Of a DNA stretch of 9,053 nt, positions 6,379-9,053 are shown piece by piece. A program made the position numbers and the translations under genes. A model generated the notes under the pieces. That model saw only the letters and a list, made by a program, of their open reading frames with translations, ran no database searches and had not been told where the DNA came from. Source of the DNA: Gemmatimonadota bacterium. Its GTDB lineage: Bacteria; Latescibacterota; UBA2968; UBA8231. Location: contig VXZF01000110.1 in assembly GCA_009845645.1 (NCBI GenBank), forward strand, positions 1 to 9,053, in the 5' to 3' direction. The stretch's first letter is position 1. Every line of letters starts with the position of its first letter.

Positions 6379-9053
6379 ATGGATTTGACTAGGGCTATTC
6401 ACTGTAAGAAGCTGTCTGTAAACCTACGGCGGACGTTTGCCTGCTGCGCCGCATTGCTCGCCCTAGCCGACGGGTCCTACGGTAGCCGTCTAGGATGGCG
6501 ACAGGACGTGGCGCAAAGTCCGGAGGTGTACCTCGATGCGCTGGACCCGGCCCTGCGGCGCTGGTACGTGCCGCAGGTGATGTTCGCCGAATACCCGTGG
6601 CGGCAGTGGGAGTACACCAACCGCGCGCGGCTGCCGTATCAACGCTATGTGAACATCGACTTGGAGGGCGATTACTTCTACGATCTGTACGGGAACTACC
6701 TGACCCAGGGGTGGCTGATCTTCAATACGGCGCAGCGGCGGCCCGAGGAGGCCGGTAGCTCCTTGTTCAAGACCGAGCGGTTTGCGCGGTGGTTCAACGA
6801 ACTGGTCATCGCCGGCGATCACAAGGGCCAATATCACTACGCGCTGACGGTGAGCAACAACCTGCGGACGACTTTGACGCCGCTGTCGTTGTCCAAGCCG
6901 CGCCTGAACGGCATGCAGATCGACCTCGCCACCGACAAATACCAACTGACCTTTCTCCACTCGCTGATCACTGGCCCGCGCGGCTTGCAGGTAGAAGAGA
7001 GCCGCTTTACGGACGCGACGTCTCTCGTGGGGGGGCGGTTTACGGCCCAGCTAGGGGATTTCGTGGAGTTGGGCCTGCACGCGGTCAACGCCCACCAGAC
7101 CAACAGCGAGTCGGATCAGCTAATTGAAACCCTGTACAAAGGCGGGCTGAACAAACAGCAGAACGAGACTATATCCCAGATCGCGATCGCCTTGCGAGAC
7201 GACTCGCCGGAAGACGGTGCTGGCGGTGCTGCGTTCTTCCCCGATGCCTCGGACGTGATTATCACCTACCGCGACGGCACGGTGGAGTCGGGCCGCGACA
7301 TTCGCTTTGGCCCGGTGATTAGCGGCGGCTTAGAGCGGCAGGGGTTTCTCACCGCGGATGGCGACGGGCAAATCAGCCTGCTCTACGACTTTGACAGCGC
7401 ATCGTTTGTCAATCGCGCCTCGGCCGATAAGTCCGAGATCGTGGCGGTGGAATTTCGCCTCGTGCTGGCCAACGACTACCAGATCTGGATGAGTTCGGAC
7501 CAGCAGTTGGGAGAGGGCGGCGGCTTTGTAACGGTCGGTCGGCCATCGAGCTCGTTCACTTGGACGGGCGAGCGCTCTATCAGCTTGGGCGACGTATTCG
7601 GGGCGGATGTGGATGACCCAGTTTTCTTGCTGGTGGCGCAGGCCGAGGGCAATGTGCAGGACATATCCAATCTGCGCACGGTCCGCTTTGACTACGGGCT
7701 ACCGACGGCTACGACAATCGCCGGGGCCACGCTCAAGGTGGAAGACGTGCTCGGCTTTGATCTATACGGCGAATACGACCTGAACTGGAATTTCCGCAAG
7801 TATCCCAACGTCGCCGAGGAGACGCACACTTCCTCGGCGGGAATTGGCGACCGGCCCAGCGCGCCGGCGTGGATGGCAAACCTGAGCAAGCGCATGGGAC
7901 GGCTGTCGCTGTTTGGGGAAATGTATTCGATTGATCCGCGCTACAACACCCAATCCTTTGTCACCACGACCTCGGGCCTCGATTACGCCCGGCAGGGCAA
8001 CCGCTTTGACTTGGTGGAAGACAACGACGATCAAGACCGCTTCCCAGATGGGTTTCGCGCGGATTTTTTGGTCGATGACCGCTTGGTCTTCCCCGGCTGG
8101 GATCTCAACAACGATTTAGTGCCCGATTTCAACCAAAACGACAACCGCGTCAAGGCCAACTCCGTTCCGGATTACGAGGAGCCGTTTCTGCGCTTCTTGG
8201 TCGATCGGCCGGAGTTCCTCTTCGGCGTGGATATGAATCACAACTTCTGGGTCGATCTATACGAAAACGACACGGAGCCGGACTACCCCTATCGCCGCGA
8301 TCAACAAGGATTCAACGTCTATGGGGGCATCGACCTGAGTCGGCACTGGCAGCTCAAGGTGGGGGCTTTGCGCGAGGAGCAGATTTCTGCGGATCGCAAA
8401 AACCACAGCACGTATTTGCAGCTAGGGTACGAGCGGGTTTGGCCGCGGGTGGGTCGGGTGCGGCTGTTCGAGATGAGCCAGTTGGTGCAAGACGACATTC
8501 CCGATCCAATTTTGCAGTGGCACCCAGACAACACGCTGCGCGGCGGCAAGCTCGTGCACATCGCCGATCCGCTGTTGGCGCGCGATGCTTGGGTCCACCA
8601 GCTTTTCGTCGGCCACAGCCTGACGAGCGATGCATTGTTGGTGATGAGCAAGCTGAACGGGGTGTTCTTCGCGCAGCGGCAGCGCGATGCGTCGGATTTC
8701 TTCTTTGGCTTGATCAACAAAGCCAGCTATCGCCGCACTTGGCGTGGACTGACTCTATCGCCGCGCTGGAAGAGCGAGTGGCGCCAGCAGAGCCGGTCGC
8801 TGTTTGACCAGGAGGAGCGCACGACGCTGATGGAGCTTTTTTCGCTGCTTTTGGACACGCAGCTTTTGCAGGCTACGCGGCTCCAGGCTGGTGTCGAGTA
8901 CGCGCTGTTCAATGACTTCGACCGCGATGCGGAGGATTTCGACTCCCTGAGCTGGGCCTTGCAGTTGGCGACCGAGTCGGCCTATTTGGGCTATCGGATC
9001 CAGGCGTTGGCCGGCTTTGTGGTAGAGCGCAAGGCGTTTGCGGAGGCCAAGGC
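6379..9053 (+). CDS. Large outer-membrane-type beta protein, N-terminal 891 codons (3' end outside window)
   Basis: The frame stays open from ATG 6379 to the right edge. A signal peptide is visible: basic residues to Arg18, a hydrophobic run TFACCAALLALA, then a likely cut near SYG-S (35/36). Residues 60-265 are aromatic-rich and strand-like (VNIDLEGDYFYDLYGNYLTQ in two runs; YHYALTVSNNL). Residues about 265-450 look different: a more soluble, beta-sandwich-like stretch with an acidic TADGDGQ (325-331) and few Tyr/Trp. Residues 455-515 return to barrel-like strands (FDLYGEYDLNWNF). From residue 515 (base 7921) to the edge it is collinear with the protein at 2-1213, including three calcium-type loops. 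By that alignment its stop should fall about 49 bases beyond the window, giving about 907 residues. It begins nine bases after the previous stop. I do not recognise a named family. An outer-membrane barrel with a periplasmic or surface domain is the best reading; a secreted beta protein is the alternative. Confidence 0.85.
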   Translation, partial: MDLTRAIHCKKLSVNLRRTFACCAALLALADGSYGSRLGWRQDVAQSPEVYLDALDPALRRWYVPQVMFAEYPWRQWEYTNRARLPYQRYVNIDLEGDYFYDLYGNYLTQGWLIFNTAQRRPEEAGSSLFKTERFARWFNELVIAGDHKGQYHYALTVSNNLRTTLTPLSLSKPRLNGMQIDLATDKYQLTFLHSLITGPRGLQVEESRFTDATSLVGGRFTAQLGDFVELGLHAVNAHQTNSESDQLIETLYKGGLNKQQNETISQIAIALRDDSPEDGAGGAAFFPDASDVIITYRDGTVESGRDIRFGPVISGGLERQGFLTADGDGQISLLYDFDSASFVNRASADKSEIVAVEFRLVLANDYQIWMSSDQQLGEGGGFVTVGRPSSSFTWTGERSISLGDVFGADVDDPVFLLVAQAEGNVQDISNLRTVRFDYGLPTATTIAGATLKVEDVLGFDLYGEYDLNWNFRKYPNVAEETHTSSAGIGDRPSAPAWMANLSKRMGRLSLFGEMYSIDPRYNTQSFVTTTSGLDYARQGNRFDLVEDNDDQDRFPDGFRADFLVDDRLVFPGWDLNNDLVPDFNQNDNRVKANSVPDYEEPFLRFLVDRPEFLFGVDMNHNFWVDLYENDTEPDYPYRRDQQGFNVYGGIDLSRHWQLKVGALREEQISADRKNHSTYLQLGYERVWPRVGRVRLFEMSQLVQDDIPDPILQWHPDNTLRGGKLVHIADPLLARDAWVHQLFVGHSLTSDALLVMSKLNGVFFAQRQRDASDFFFGLINKASYRRTWRGLTLSPRWKSEWRQQSRSLFDQEERTTLMELFSLLLDTQLLQATRLQAGVEYALFNDFDRDAEDFDSLSWALQLATESAYLGYRIQALAGFVVERKAFAEAK
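7921..9053 (+). repeat. Diverged paralogous repeat of bases 2-1164
   Basis: This segment matches bases 2-1164 in the same orientation, offset 7919 bases at first and 7889 after two small in-frame indels. Shared stretches include GACAACGACGATCAAGAC in the acidic loops, and the protein segments DFFFGLINKASYR, RPEFLFGVDMN and DPLLARD. Indels are in frame and third codon positions vary, so this is an old duplication kept by selection and not a recent copy. Confidence 0.85.
8017..8265 (+). other. Three calcium-binding-type Asp/Asn loops in the second barrel protein
   Basis: EDNDDQDRFPD (from 8017), DLNNDLVPDFNQND (from 8101) and DMNHNFWVDLYE (from 8230) correspond one to one with the loops at 101-349 in the paralogue. 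Likely ligand positions are kept while neighbours change (Q to L, N to H). In the first loop Asp is replaced by Glu. Confidence 0.5.

Noticed and set aside
5688..6402. Long minus-strand open frames of 201 and 184 codons, and similar ones at 3295-3813, 4741-5238 and 2701-3183
   Set aside because: They lie opposite well-supported + strand genes, show no recognisable domains, and are expected as antisense shadows in GC-rich coding DNA.

Overview
The window holds five genes, all on the + strand and packed end to end from the first base to the last. The two outer genes are cut by the window edges. Coding sequence is GC-rich, the longest gap between genes is 15 bases, and I see no RNA gene, insertion sequence, CRISPR array, terminator or internal promoter. 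This is almost certainly one stretch of a longer operon.

From left to right: (1) the C-terminal part of a large outer-membrane-type protein (2-1213); (2) a TPR-repeat protein with a lipoprotein-like N-terminus (1214-2260); (3) and (4) two paralogous exported proteins of exactly 682 residues each (2257-4305 and 4321-6369), each with a discoidin-like region, a long beta-rich middle, and a C-terminal Ig-like domain of the FlgD / gliding-motility / type IX sorting kind opening with a TPNGDxVND motif and ending in GVAY; (5) an 891-codon gene (6379 to beyond 9053) that begins with a signal peptide and whose C-terminal part is a clear paralogue of gene 1. No function can be named for genes 1 and 5. 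They share three Asp/Asn-rich loops that look like calcium-binding sites.

All five products appear to be exported or membrane-attached, so the cluster probably builds a cell-surface assembly: large envelope barrels (1 and 5), a periplasm-facing TPR scaffold (2), and secreted or surface-displayed proteins with possible glycan-binding modules and a sorting-type tail (3 and 4). The order barrel - TPR - tail protein - tail protein - barrel suggests a duplicated module. The next copy may continue past the right edge.

The TPNGDGVND-type tails and envelope-protein style point to a Gram-negative bacterium of the wider FCB group. The high GC argues for a lineage such as Latescibacterota or Gemmatimonadota rather than classical Bacteroidetes. 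This placement is an inference from protein style, not from a marker gene.
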